A stretch of DNA of 46,286 bases from CAVLCC01 sp963661535 (GTDB taxonomy: Bacteria > Actinomycetota > Coriobacteriia > Coriobacteriales > CADBOM01): assembly GCA_963661535.1 (NCBI GenBank), contig CAVLCC010000011.1:1-46286 (forward strand), read 5' to 3'. Of this stretch, positions 25,381-33,246 are shown piece after piece. The notes under the pieces were generated by a model. It saw only the letters and a program-made list of their open reading frames with translations. It was not told where the DNA came from and made no database searches. The first letter of the stretch is position 1; each line of letters opens with the position of its first letter. The position numbers and the translations under genes were made by a program.

Positions 25381-27333
25381 ATGGAAAGAACAATGTCGTT
25401 GCCAAAGAGGGCAATCAATGCACTACTTGCGCTTGTGTTTGTTGTGGGTCTTATGCCAAATATTGCACTTGCTCAAACTAATGAGGCGCAAACAAGTGCA
25501 TCTAGCAAATATGACACAGTCGAGGGAACTTATTATCTATCAATAGCTCATGATCAAAATTTTATTAAAAGTGACGGATCTGATAATACAGGAGAATATA
25601 TTATCAATATGCCTATAGACCTCTCTGAGGTGTCTAAAATAGACTTGGATGATTATGGTCTTGGCGATTATAAGTATGACAGTGATGAAGATGGCAAATA
25701 TGAGATTACACTCTTGCACGTTTTTGTCTATGCACATTTGCATTATTGTTCACAAGGCATAGAAGGACTAACAGCTTCTGGAGCTCCCCATAGTCTCTAT
25801 ATGACACAGTTTATGGGAAGAGACCAAAACCTTAACTACTATGTAGATGGCATTTATCCTATGGATGCATCTTTAGGTGAGGGCATGGGTGCTACATGCG
25901 ATGTCATAGAGGTTGAAGACGGTGGCTTTTGCAATGTTGGTCACTTTACATCATGGAGTTTTTATTCAGATGACAACAGAGGTTTTCGCTATTTTATGAA
26001 TGATGCTACCAACCTAGTTCAAAGTAATATTACGCTTGATTATAGTGTTGTAGCAGGTCAAGATCTTACGGTTTCACTTGCAAGAACATTAGATGCATAT
26101 GATGAAGATGGAAAGGCATCTCCAACAACCTACGAAAAAGCAGCTTCTGGAACCAAACTTTATTATGGCGACCAATATACAACAGATGTTTCTAATGTTA
26201 AAAGCGTAAGCATAGGAACTGATGGAACTGCAAAAATTAAGTTTGATGAACCTGGAACATACTATATTTGGATGCCTGGACAATATGGAACAAGTGAGGA
26301 AACAACTAATTATATTGTTGCTGCACCAGTATGTGCCACAGTTAATGTATACGACGTTGAGCGCCTAGGTGGAAATTTAAGATACGACACCATGCAGCTA
26401 ATAAATAATGCAGCTTTTGAGGCAAAAAGTTGTTCAGACATTGTTTTGTCATCAGGTTCAAACTTCCCAGATGCACTATGTGCAAGTTCGCTAGCAGGTG
26501 CACTCTTTGCACCAATCGTTACAACCGATTCAAATTCTTTTTCTACCCAAGCTAAAGACGAAATTCAAACGCTAGCACAATCTACATCAGCCAAAATTTG
26601 GATTACAGGTGGCAATGCAGCTGTCTCAAATCAAACAGAAGCTGAACTAAAAGAGCTAGGTTATGATGTAGAGCGCCTATCAGGTGAAACTCGCATTGAT
26701 ACTTCTCAAAAAATTATGGAGCAGACACGCGAAAGCTCTAGAAATTCAAGTGAGACAGTAATTATTGCTTCTAGCACAAGTTATGCAGATAGTCTATCTA
26801 TTGGACCTTGGGCATACACATCTAAGTCTCCAATTGTTATTGTTGATGGCGGCACACAATCTCTAAACTCTGCTCAAATTGAAGCTATTGAAGATGGTGG
26901 ATATAAAAACGTACTAGTTGTTGGTGGAGATGCTGTTGTTGACTTTGATCAAGTGCAAGAAGATCTTGGAAGCACAATGAACTATATGTGCCTAGCTGGA
27001 GAAACAAGACTTCAAACTTCTGAAAAGATTGCACAATGGGTTACAGGCAATGCTTCTGCAGAAGAGCTGGCACAAGGTTTTGAGCCAGGAGTTGTTTTGG
27101 AATTTGATAACATGGCGGTAGCTTCTGCAAATGGATTTGCAGATTCACTTCCAGCTGCTGGCTTGCTAGGACAAAATACTTCTTGTTTGTTGCTAGTAGA
27201 AGATAGCGATGCTTCTTATGAATGTATAGATTCTACTATTGGTGCAAACCTAAGCAAGATTAGTAATGTGTATATTTTGGGTGGCTCAGCAGCAGTATCT
27301 GCAGATGTAGAAAAATACATTAAGTCTCTCTAA
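25381..27333 (+). CDS. Secreted protein with C-terminal CWB2 cell-wall anchor
   Basis: The protein has 650 residues. It begins with a standard signal peptide (MERTMSLPKR, then a hydrophobic stretch to about residue 30, ALAQ). Residues about 35-320 are a unique beta-rich, Asp/Tyr-rich region that I do not recognise. From about residue 326 there are three cell-wall-binding-2 repeats, marked by VERLGGNLRYDT, DVERLSGETRID and CLAGETRLQTS, each with a FPDAL/YADSL/FADSL core and a VTGGNAAVS-type end. CWB2 triplets hold proteins to anionic wall polymers without covalent links. The same anchor ends the 2379-residue protein further on. The gene is preceded by AAAGGTGG at a slightly long distance. Confidence 0.85.
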   Translation: MERTMSLPKRAINALLALVFVVGLMPNIALAQTNEAQTSASSKYDTVEGTYYLSIAHDQNFIKSDGSDNTGEYIINMPIDLSEVSKIDLDDYGLGDYKYDSDEDGKYEITLLHVFVYAHLHYCSQGIEGLTASGAPHSLYMTQFMGRDQNLNYYVDGIYPMDASLGEGMGATCDVIEVEDGGFCNVGHFTSWSFYSDDNRGFRYFMNDATNLVQSNITLDYSVVAGQDLTVSLARTLDAYDEDGKASPTTYEKAASGTKLYYGDQYTTDVSNVKSVSIGTDGTAKIKFDEPGTYYIWMPGQYGTSEETTNYIVAAPVCATVNVYDVERLGGNLRYDTMQLINNAAFEAKSCSDIVLSSGSNFPDALCASSLAGALFAPIVTTDSNSFSTQAKDEIQTLAQSTSAKIWITGGNAAVSNQTEAELKELGYDVERLSGETRIDTSQKIMEQTRESSRNSSETVIIASSTSYADSLSIGPWAYTSKSPIVIVDGGTQSLNSAQIEAIEDGGYKNVLVVGGDAVVDFDQVQEDLGSTMNYMCLAGETRLQTSEKIAQWVTGNASAEELAQGFEPGVVLEFDNMAVASANGFADSLPAAGLLGQNTSCLLLVEDSDASYECIDSTIGANLSKISNVYILGGSAAVSADVEKYIKSL

Positions 27334-27531
27334 CGGTTTTGTATGTAAGCAAAGCTCATGGTGGTAAGGATTAGGTTGTATTTTTAAAGTTACAAAGGCG
27401 GCTTAAGTTTTTAGCTAAATGCTCTAAGAGTGCATATATAGAAAACACTTAATATTGAGTAGCTAGTAATGTTTTGATGTAGTAAACTATTGAGGCGTTT
27501 TTAAAAGACGGTTTTTGATTTAATCACATGA

Positions 27532-27565
27532 GGCGGGAGAATCTTTATACAAAGGTTTTCCCGCC
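27532..27565 (+). promoter_or_regulatory. 15-bp hairpin in the leader of the DUF4430-type gene
   Basis: GGCGGGAGAATCTTT (27532-27546) folds against AAAGGTTTTCCCGCC (27551-27565), giving 15 consecutive pairs (two of them G-U) closed by an ATAC tetraloop. It ends 28 bases before the ATG at 27594. No T run follows on either strand, so it is not an ordinary terminator. It could protect the message or bind a regulator. I looked for cobalamin-riboswitch motifs around it and found none. Confidence 0.6.
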
Positions 27566-27593
27566 CTGTGTTGCATATTATAGAAGAGGGTGT

Positions 27594-29513
27594 ATGAGCG
27601 TGCCAAATAGGCGCAAACGCTTGATAGGTAGAATTGCTGTTGCAGCAGTGTTTGCATTGCTGGTTTTAGCTATTGCTATCTTATGCAGCAAAGAGATACC
27701 CTCTAATCCTATAAATTCTTCTGGCAGCGCTTTTGCTTCTCCAACTATGTATGTATCTCCGGAGGGTCAAGAAGGAAAATCCGACGGCTCTGATAGCAAC
27801 AATAATGAGCAGCAACAAGATAATCCTAAGCAATCAGAACAAAAGTTAAATGATTTGCTAAACCAGCTCGACTCTTCAACGGGTTCTAATGGAGGCAGCA
27901 CAGGAACTGCAGGAGGAAGCTCTAGTAGTGGAAGCTCAAGTAATAACTCAAATCAAGGTAATGGTCAAAACGATGAGCCAACAGGTGCTGGTATTTCTAC
28001 AAATCTAGGTGAGTTTGAAGCTCTTAGCACAAAAACTCGTGCTCCAAATCCTTATGGATTTAGTCCTAGCACCCGCAGCGGGTTTGACCAAGATAACAAC
28101 AAGCTTTGGTTTTATGCGGCTCCGAACAGCATGACACCAGATGGCTTTTCTGTAAAAGTTGAATATTCAAGTGCGCTTACGGGCAACGCTTTTAAAGATG
28201 CCGACAGTGCAGATAACAACATGTATTCGATAGATGTGCAAAAGACAGATGGCGATATCACAGATGTTCGTCTAACTTTGCTCACACAAAGCGGAACTGC
28301 AACAAACCTAGTTGTTAACTACCAAGTTGAATACAATGGCAGAAAATCTCCTACGATAGAGGTTAACCTCACACAAAACCAAATTATTACAACTAACTAT
28401 TACGACTTGCGCGTGGCAGCCAAAGACTGTGATGGCGCAACAATTTATAACGACAACATTGAGGTTTATCTAGACGGCAATAAGCAGCAGTCTGCTAGTG
28501 GTGGAGATGTTGTTGATTACACCTTAGATGTTTCTCAAAATATGACGGGCGACAACACCGAGCATACTGTAGAAGTTAAAGCCACAGATTATAGTACGGA
28601 GAAAGCGTCTACAACGGTTGCATATACAATCATATATCAGCATGTTCCATATGGTGCAGAAATTGGAACCGTGCATATGACTATAGATGCAACTACGGTT
28701 GGTCTAAATGTAGTTGACTCGTTTGACGTGACCTTGCACAAAGGTTATCCATTTGCTTATGACATGATGCAAGTGCTAGACTCTCGCGGATACGGAATTG
28801 AAAGTTCAGGACCTAGTGATTCGAGTGATCCAGAGTCAACTGGCTGGAATAACTACTATCTATCTAGGCTTTCTGGTAGTGCATTTTCTGGGCAGAACAT
28901 TCCCGAAAGGCTTAAAAACAAGATAGAAGACGACAAGATTAACTACGATTGGTCATCTTATTACGACAATAGTTTAGGTGAGATGGACTACACAAGTATC
29001 TCAGGTTGGATATATATTCTAAATGGTTCAAGTTCGTCTAAAACTTTGGGTAGCTTTAATCCAGTGGACGGGGATAATCTAACGCTTATCTTTGAGATTG
29101 CTGGAGGCAAAGAAGTTGGATATCCAAGCGCGAGCTCTGGAGCACTTTCTACTTATAATGCAATATGGTTTGGTGGAAAAGAAACTCTAGAATATAACTT
29201 GGTTGTTTTGCAGGTTGTAGAAGAAGCAACTTGCAAAGCCACAGGACGCGCTCGCTATGTTGATAAAGTTGAGTACGACTACGACAACGATAATGGTACG
29301 GATACAATTAGCAAATATGGTAGTTTTAGTGACCAAGAGGGTGGTGCTATTAACGGGCAATATATAACTTTGCCTACCACAGAACATTCTTGGGAGCTTG
29401 ATTATGGTAGTTCGATTGCGCCAACAGAAACTGAGGATGGAATAAAAGTTTCTAGATGCAAAGTTTGCGGAGAAACTAAAGAGGAAGTTTGGCCTAGGGA
29501 TACTAAAGAGTAA
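27594..29513 (+). CDS. Exported protein with DUF4430/transcobalamin-like region
   Basis: From the ATG at 27594 (GAGGG 4 bases upstream) the protein has 639 residues. The frame extends up to 27528 only through the hairpin. A basic start and hydrophobic helix (about 10-32) act as signal or anchor, followed by a Ser/Asn/Gly/Gln-rich spacer to about 135. Two beta-rich domains come next. Then a DUF4430-like region lies near 385-510 (VDSFDVTLHKGYPFAYDMMQ, later SGWIYILNG and VDGDNLTLIFEIA), the fold of the beta-domain of intrinsic factor/transcobalamin. The C-terminus carries the EHSWELDYG pattern and CKVCGETKEEVW, a module common in clostridial surface proteins. It may bind a ligand together with the toroid protein that follows; the ligand is not known. 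Confidence 0.7.
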   Translation: MSVPNRRKRLIGRIAVAAVFALLVLAIAILCSKEIPSNPINSSGSAFASPTMYVSPEGQEGKSDGSDSNNNEQQQDNPKQSEQKLNDLLNQLDSSTGSNGGSTGTAGGSSSSGSSSNNSNQGNGQNDEPTGAGISTNLGEFEALSTKTRAPNPYGFSPSTRSGFDQDNNKLWFYAAPNSMTPDGFSVKVEYSSALTGNAFKDADSADNNMYSIDVQKTDGDITDVRLTLLTQSGTATNLVVNYQVEYNGRKSPTIEVNLTQNQIITTNYYDLRVAAKDCDGATIYNDNIEVYLDGNKQQSASGGDVVDYTLDVSQNMTGDNTEHTVEVKATDYSTEKASTTVAYTIIYQHVPYGAEIGTVHMTIDATTVGLNVVDSFDVTLHKGYPFAYDMMQVLDSRGYGIESSGPSDSSDPESTGWNNYYLSRLSGSAFSGQNIPERLKNKIEDDKINYDWSSYYDNSLGEMDYTSISGWIYILNGSSSSKTLGSFNPVDGDNLTLIFEIAGGKEVGYPSASSGALSTYNAIWFGGKETLEYNLVVLQVVEEATCKATGRARYVDKVEYDYDNDNGTDTISKYGSFSDQEGGAINGQYITLPTTEHSWELDYGSSIAPTETEDGIKVSRCKVCGETKEEVWPRDTKE

Positions 29514-29634
29514 GACGTTTTAGATTAGCGGGTTATTTGCTAACAGGTGCAAAGCTGCTAATCAAACATATAAACAGTTAGGCAACAAATACAACCTGCC
29601 AAAAGATAACAACAAAAGTTTTAAAGGAGAAGAA

Positions 29635-30936
29635 GTGACCTATACAAATAAAAAAACTGCTTTTATAAAAGACGCACAGCGCATATCCAACTTATTGCTA
29701 GCACTAATTTTGGCACTGGCATTCGCGCTCCCTTCAACTTTTGTTCTAAATGCTTCTATGGCAAAAACTGCTCGAGCAGCAGAAGCTAACACCAACACAG
29801 CTCAAGAACCTTCACTTGCTTTGCAAGATTGCATATCTGGAATACAGTCAGATCTAGGTGTAAAAACAACAACAGAAATTTATGGATCGTCAAATCTTAC
29901 GGTTGGCGACTCCACTAGCGACTGGCTTGCATTTGATTTGGCTCGTGCAGGTGCAACAGATGGAAGTTCTGCATATTTAGACGCGCTAAAAACTTATGTT
30001 ACACAAGCATATGCAACAGACAGAAAGCTTGATAGATCAAGATCTACAGAGTGGGATCGCATAGCTATTGTAGTTAAGGCTCTAGGGGGAGATCCAACAT
30101 CTTTTGGAACAGATAGTTCGGGCAAGTCGATAGACTTAGTTGCAGATGGAACTTACAACTGGTCACAAACAAACGACCTAGGCAAGCAAGGCTCCAATGC
30201 ATATATCTATGCGCTAACTGCACTAAATGCAACAGGTGTTAAAGTTCCAAACGATGCCAAATACACCGTGGATACGCTAATCAATTCGCTTTTGTCTTAT
30301 CAATCTCAAGATGGAGGGTTCGGTTTAACCCAAGGCTCTAGCGGGGTAGACCTAACTGGTATGGCTCTTGCAGCCCTTGCTCCTTATCAAAGCGACTATC
30401 CAGTTGTTGCAGATGCAATTTCTAAAGGCATAAACTATCTGTCAAATGCACAAGGTGCCGATGGCAGCTTTTCAACTGACGGAGTTGTTACATCAGAGTC
30501 ATCTTCGATGGTGATAATTGGCTTGTGCGCCCTAGGCATAGATCCGCAAACCGACTCCAGATTTGTAAAAGAATACGGAAACGCATATAGCGCACTTCTA
30601 ACTTATAAACGCGCAGATGGAACTTTTTCGCACAACGACACAGACGACATGAGCAAGGTTGAGTACATGGCAACCGAGCAAGCAATGCGAGCACTTTTGG
30701 CATGCTGCGAATTGCGCGGTCAAGGAGATGGTAATGTTTACACTTCAGATATTGCACTAAATGTTACATCTTCTGGTGCGTCTGCTGCTTCTTCGCCTAT
30801 ACCTTGGATAATAGGTGGAGTGCTAGTTGGCGTAGTTGTTGTGATAATTGCAGTTATGGTAAGCGTTAGAAAATCACATAAGAGAAAAGACGTTGAGCAA
30901 ACAGATAGCAAAGAATCAAAAGAGGCTAACAGTTAA
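29635..30936 (+). CDS. Membrane-anchored alpha/alpha-toroid protein (prenyltransferase/intrinsic-factor-like)
   Basis: The protein has 433 residues. It has a GTG start with AAAGGAG at good distance. A signal peptide ends near residue 45. The core (about 60-385) has the repeated helix-pair pattern of the prenyltransferase/squalene-cyclase and cobalamin-binding toroids: YIYALTALNATG, SYQSQDGGFGL, DLTGMALAALAPYQ, GADGSFSTDG and YMATEQAMRALLA. None of the Asp-rich catalytic motifs of terpene cyclases is seen, so a binding role is likelier than catalysis. A C-terminal transmembrane helix (about 387-412) and a charged tail anchor it. With the DUF4430 protein upstream it would supply both halves of an intrinsic-factor-like fold. 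Confidence 0.75.
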   Translation: MTYTNKKTAFIKDAQRISNLLLALILALAFALPSTFVLNASMAKTARAAEANTNTAQEPSLALQDCISGIQSDLGVKTTTEIYGSSNLTVGDSTSDWLAFDLARAGATDGSSAYLDALKTYVTQAYATDRKLDRSRSTEWDRIAIVVKALGGDPTSFGTDSSGKSIDLVADGTYNWSQTNDLGKQGSNAYIYALTALNATGVKVPNDAKYTVDTLINSLLSYQSQDGGFGLTQGSSGVDLTGMALAALAPYQSDYPVVADAISKGINYLSNAQGADGSFSTDGVVTSESSSMVIIGLCALGIDPQTDSRFVKEYGNAYSALLTYKRADGTFSHNDTDDMSKVEYMATEQAMRALLACCELRGQGDGNVYTSDIALNVTSSGASAASSPIPWIIGGVLVGVVVVIIAVMVSVRKSHKRKDVEQTDSKESKEANS

Positions 30937-30950
30937 TGCTTGGCTGTTCA

Positions 30951-30998
30951 GCGCGGCAATAAACACGGCTACAAGCGCGGCAATAAGCACGGCAAGTT
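30951..30998 (+). repeat. 24-base imperfect tandem repeat
   Basis: Two copies of a 24-base unit beginning GCGCGGCAATAA lie at 30951-30974 and 30975-30998, sharing GCGCGGCAATAA, CACGGC and most remaining bases. It lies between the toroid gene and moxR. It shows no stem followed by a T run, and no function is apparent. Confidence 0.5.
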
Positions 30999-31083
30999 TG
31001 TAGGCATAAAGCAAACAAAGACAACAAATCTAAGACAAGTTAATTTATAACCCACAAAAATTTTTTAGCAGGGAGATTTTAGA

Positions 31084-32046
31084 ATGGCAAATGAAAATGT
31101 AAAAAGAGCACTCGATGAAGTAGGCAAAGTTGTTTTGGGCAAAGACGACGTAATTGCTCGTGTGTTTATGGCAATACTTGCCAAAGGACATGTTCTACTA
31201 GAAGATGTGCCTGGAACTGGAAAAACCACTATGGCTCTTGCGTTTGCCAAAATTTTGGGACTCGACTACAAAAGAATTCAATTTACATCAGACACAATGC
31301 CGTCAGATGTTGTTGGATTTTCTGTATTAGATAAAAAAACCGAGGAGCTAAGTTATAAGCCCGGCGCCATTATGACAAACCTGCTGCTTGCAGATGAGAT
31401 TAACAGAACATCAGCAAAAACTCAGTCTGCGTTGCTAGAGGCTATGGAGGAGTCGCGCGTTACTATTGATGGCATAACCCACGAGCTTCCTCATCCATTT
31501 GTTGTTCTTGCAACAGAAAATCCAACAGGATCTGCCGGAACACAAATGCTACCTAACTCACAGCTCGACCGCTTTATGGTCAAGCTATCTATGGGATATC
31601 CTGCTGCAAATATTCAAGCGCAAATTCTAAAAGATCGCCATGCCAAAAATCCACTAGATACAGTGGAACCTGTGCTCGACAAACAAACCTTATCACAGAT
31701 GATCTTAGATGTTGCGCAAGTCTATATTGCAGATAGCATTTATGAGTATATGTCTAATTTGGTTGAAGCCACTCGCCATGACGAAAATGTTGAGCTAGGC
31801 ATGAGTCCGCGTGGTGCTATGGCCTTGATGCGCATGACTCAGGCTCACGCATATGTATGCGGACACGAGCATGTAGAGCCAGAAGATGTGCTAGAGGTAT
31901 TTCCAAATGTATGCTCACACAGGCTTATCTTAAATGCCAAGGCTCGCCTAAATGAGGTCTCTGCCGACATGATTGTGCAAAATGTGGTTAGCAAGGTAGA
32001 TATACCACAACGCGATAGCCAAAACCCCCTTAAAACACAAGATTAA
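31084..32046 (+). CDS. MoxR-family AAA+ ATPase
   Basis: The protein has 320 residues. Walker A is EDVPGTGKTTMA (about 39-50), Walker B LLADEINR, followed by the MoxR signature KTQSALLEAMEE, sensor 1 ATENPTG and sensor 2 MSPRGAMAL. These AAA+ proteins are thought to act as chaperones that mature or assemble envelope proteins, working with DUF58 or VWA-domain partners. The gene has a GGGAG ribosome site and leads a tight unit with DUF58 and transglutaminase-like genes (gaps 14 and 1 bases). Confidence 0.92.
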   Translation: MANENVKRALDEVGKVVLGKDDVIARVFMAILAKGHVLLEDVPGTGKTTMALAFAKILGLDYKRIQFTSDTMPSDVVGFSVLDKKTEELSYKPGAIMTNLLLADEINRTSAKTQSALLEAMEESRVTIDGITHELPHPFVVLATENPTGSAGTQMLPNSQLDRFMVKLSMGYPAANIQAQILKDRHAKNPLDTVEPVLDKQTLSQMILDVAQVYIADSIYEYMSNLVEATRHDENVELGMSPRGAMALMRMTQAHAYVCGHEHVEPEDVLEVFPNVCSHRLILNAKARLNEVSADMIVQNVVSKVDIPQRDSQNPLKTQD

Positions 32047-32060
32047 ACCCGGCAATTAAG

Positions 32061-33245
32061 TTGGCATCTAAGTTGGCAAGAAGAATTATTACATATATTA
32101 TTTGGGCTCTTACAATTTGTGTTTGCGCAGTTTCTTTTATTATGAGCAGCAGTGCGCTCGCGCTTTGGATTGTGGCAATTGCTGTTATTGTTCCTGTGGC
32201 AGGCTTTGTTTTTGCTTGGCTTTCAAGCAGCAAAATTTCGCTTGAACTCACAAGCGCAACATCTGCTGCAAAAGACTCTGAGGTTGTTTGCAATCTAGTT
32301 GTTAAGAATGCCTCCACAATACCTGTATCTAGAGTGGTTTGCGAGGTAGAAGTCGAAAACCTGCTTACTGCACAAAAAAGCGTGGCTATGCCTGTTGCGT
32401 CTGTTGGCTCTAGGGGAGAGGTTACAGTTCCTATTTATATATCTAGCAGCGAATGTGGACGCATAGAATGTAGAGTTAAAACATGCAGGATAGAGGAGCC
32501 ATTTGGAATTTTGGGTCGCAAGATAAATCAAAGTGCAGCTCGAAGGCTTTCGATTATGCCAAACTTGCAAGACGTATATATGCGAAATGTTTTGGCTGCT
32601 TCCCCACTGTCGGACACCACAACTTATTCTCCAAATAGAAAAGGTTCTGACCTCTCTGAAGTTCGCTTGCTTAGACAATATGAGCAAGGAGATGAGATAA
32701 GACGAATACACTGGAAGCTATCCAGCAAACTAGGGGAGTACATTGTAAAAGAACCCTCTTTGCCTCTAGATAATTCTATTTTGGTATTTTGGGATAAAAC
32801 TCTTTATGACGTGGAGCCAGACCCTGCGCGAGCAGATGCAATGGCAGAGATTGTCTTGGCAATTTGCGAGCGCTTGGTTCATGAGGGTATTCAGTTTAAT
32901 GTTGCGTCTAATAATGTTCGCGAAAACCGCTGCACGCGTGAATATATAAGTGACGAAGGAGATATCTACGAGTTGATAGGTCATCTTATGTCTAGCCCGC
33001 TAGGCAAAAGTGACATTGGGGGTATTGATCAATATAAGCTTATGTTTGGCAATATAAATTGCTCGCGTTTGATTTATATTTCTACCGGTTTGCCACCTTG
33101 TGTGTATGATTTGGGCAACGATATAGATGTTGTTGCATTTATTTGCGACGATGGCGATGCCCTAGAAATAGATGGCAACTTTGCAAAAATACACTTTAAG
33201 AGTGGCGAGGCATCGAGTGCGCTTTCGCTTGCGGAGGTGGTATAA
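32061..33245 (+). CDS. DUF58-domain membrane protein
   Basis: The protein has 394 residues. Two transmembrane helices lie near residues 8-28 and 31-52. An extracellular-type beta-rich segment is followed by the DUF58 core: RKGSDLSEVRLLRQYEQGDE, then IRRIHWKLSSKLGEYIVKEP (about 190-240) and a VWA-like strand DNSILVFWDKTLYD. DUF58 proteins accompany MoxR ATPases and probably transmit their activity to the membrane. The start is a TTG with no clear ribosome site, 14 bases after moxR, so translation is probably coupled. A second in-frame TTG four codons later is an alternative start. Confidence 0.88.
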   Translation: MASKLARRIITYIIWALTICVCAVSFIMSSSALALWIVAIAVIVPVAGFVFAWLSSSKISLELTSATSAAKDSEVVCNLVVKNASTIPVSRVVCEVEVENLLTAQKSVAMPVASVGSRGEVTVPIYISSSECGRIECRVKTCRIEEPFGILGRKINQSAARRLSIMPNLQDVYMRNVLAASPLSDTTTYSPNRKGSDLSEVRLLRQYEQGDEIRRIHWKLSSKLGEYIVKEPSLPLDNSILVFWDKTLYDVEPDPARADAMAEIVLAICERLVHEGIQFNVASNNVRENRCTREYISDEGDIYELIGHLMSSPLGKSDIGGIDQYKLMFGNINCSRLIYISTGLPPCVYDLGNDIDVVAFICDDGDALEIDGNFAKIHFKSGEASSALSLAEVV

Positions 33246-33246
33246 G

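Noticed and set aside
27334..27593. Possible cobalamin riboswitch ahead of the DUF4430-type gene
   Set aside because: I looked for the conserved GCCACTG and related core boxes and did not find them. Only the 15-bp hairpin is present.
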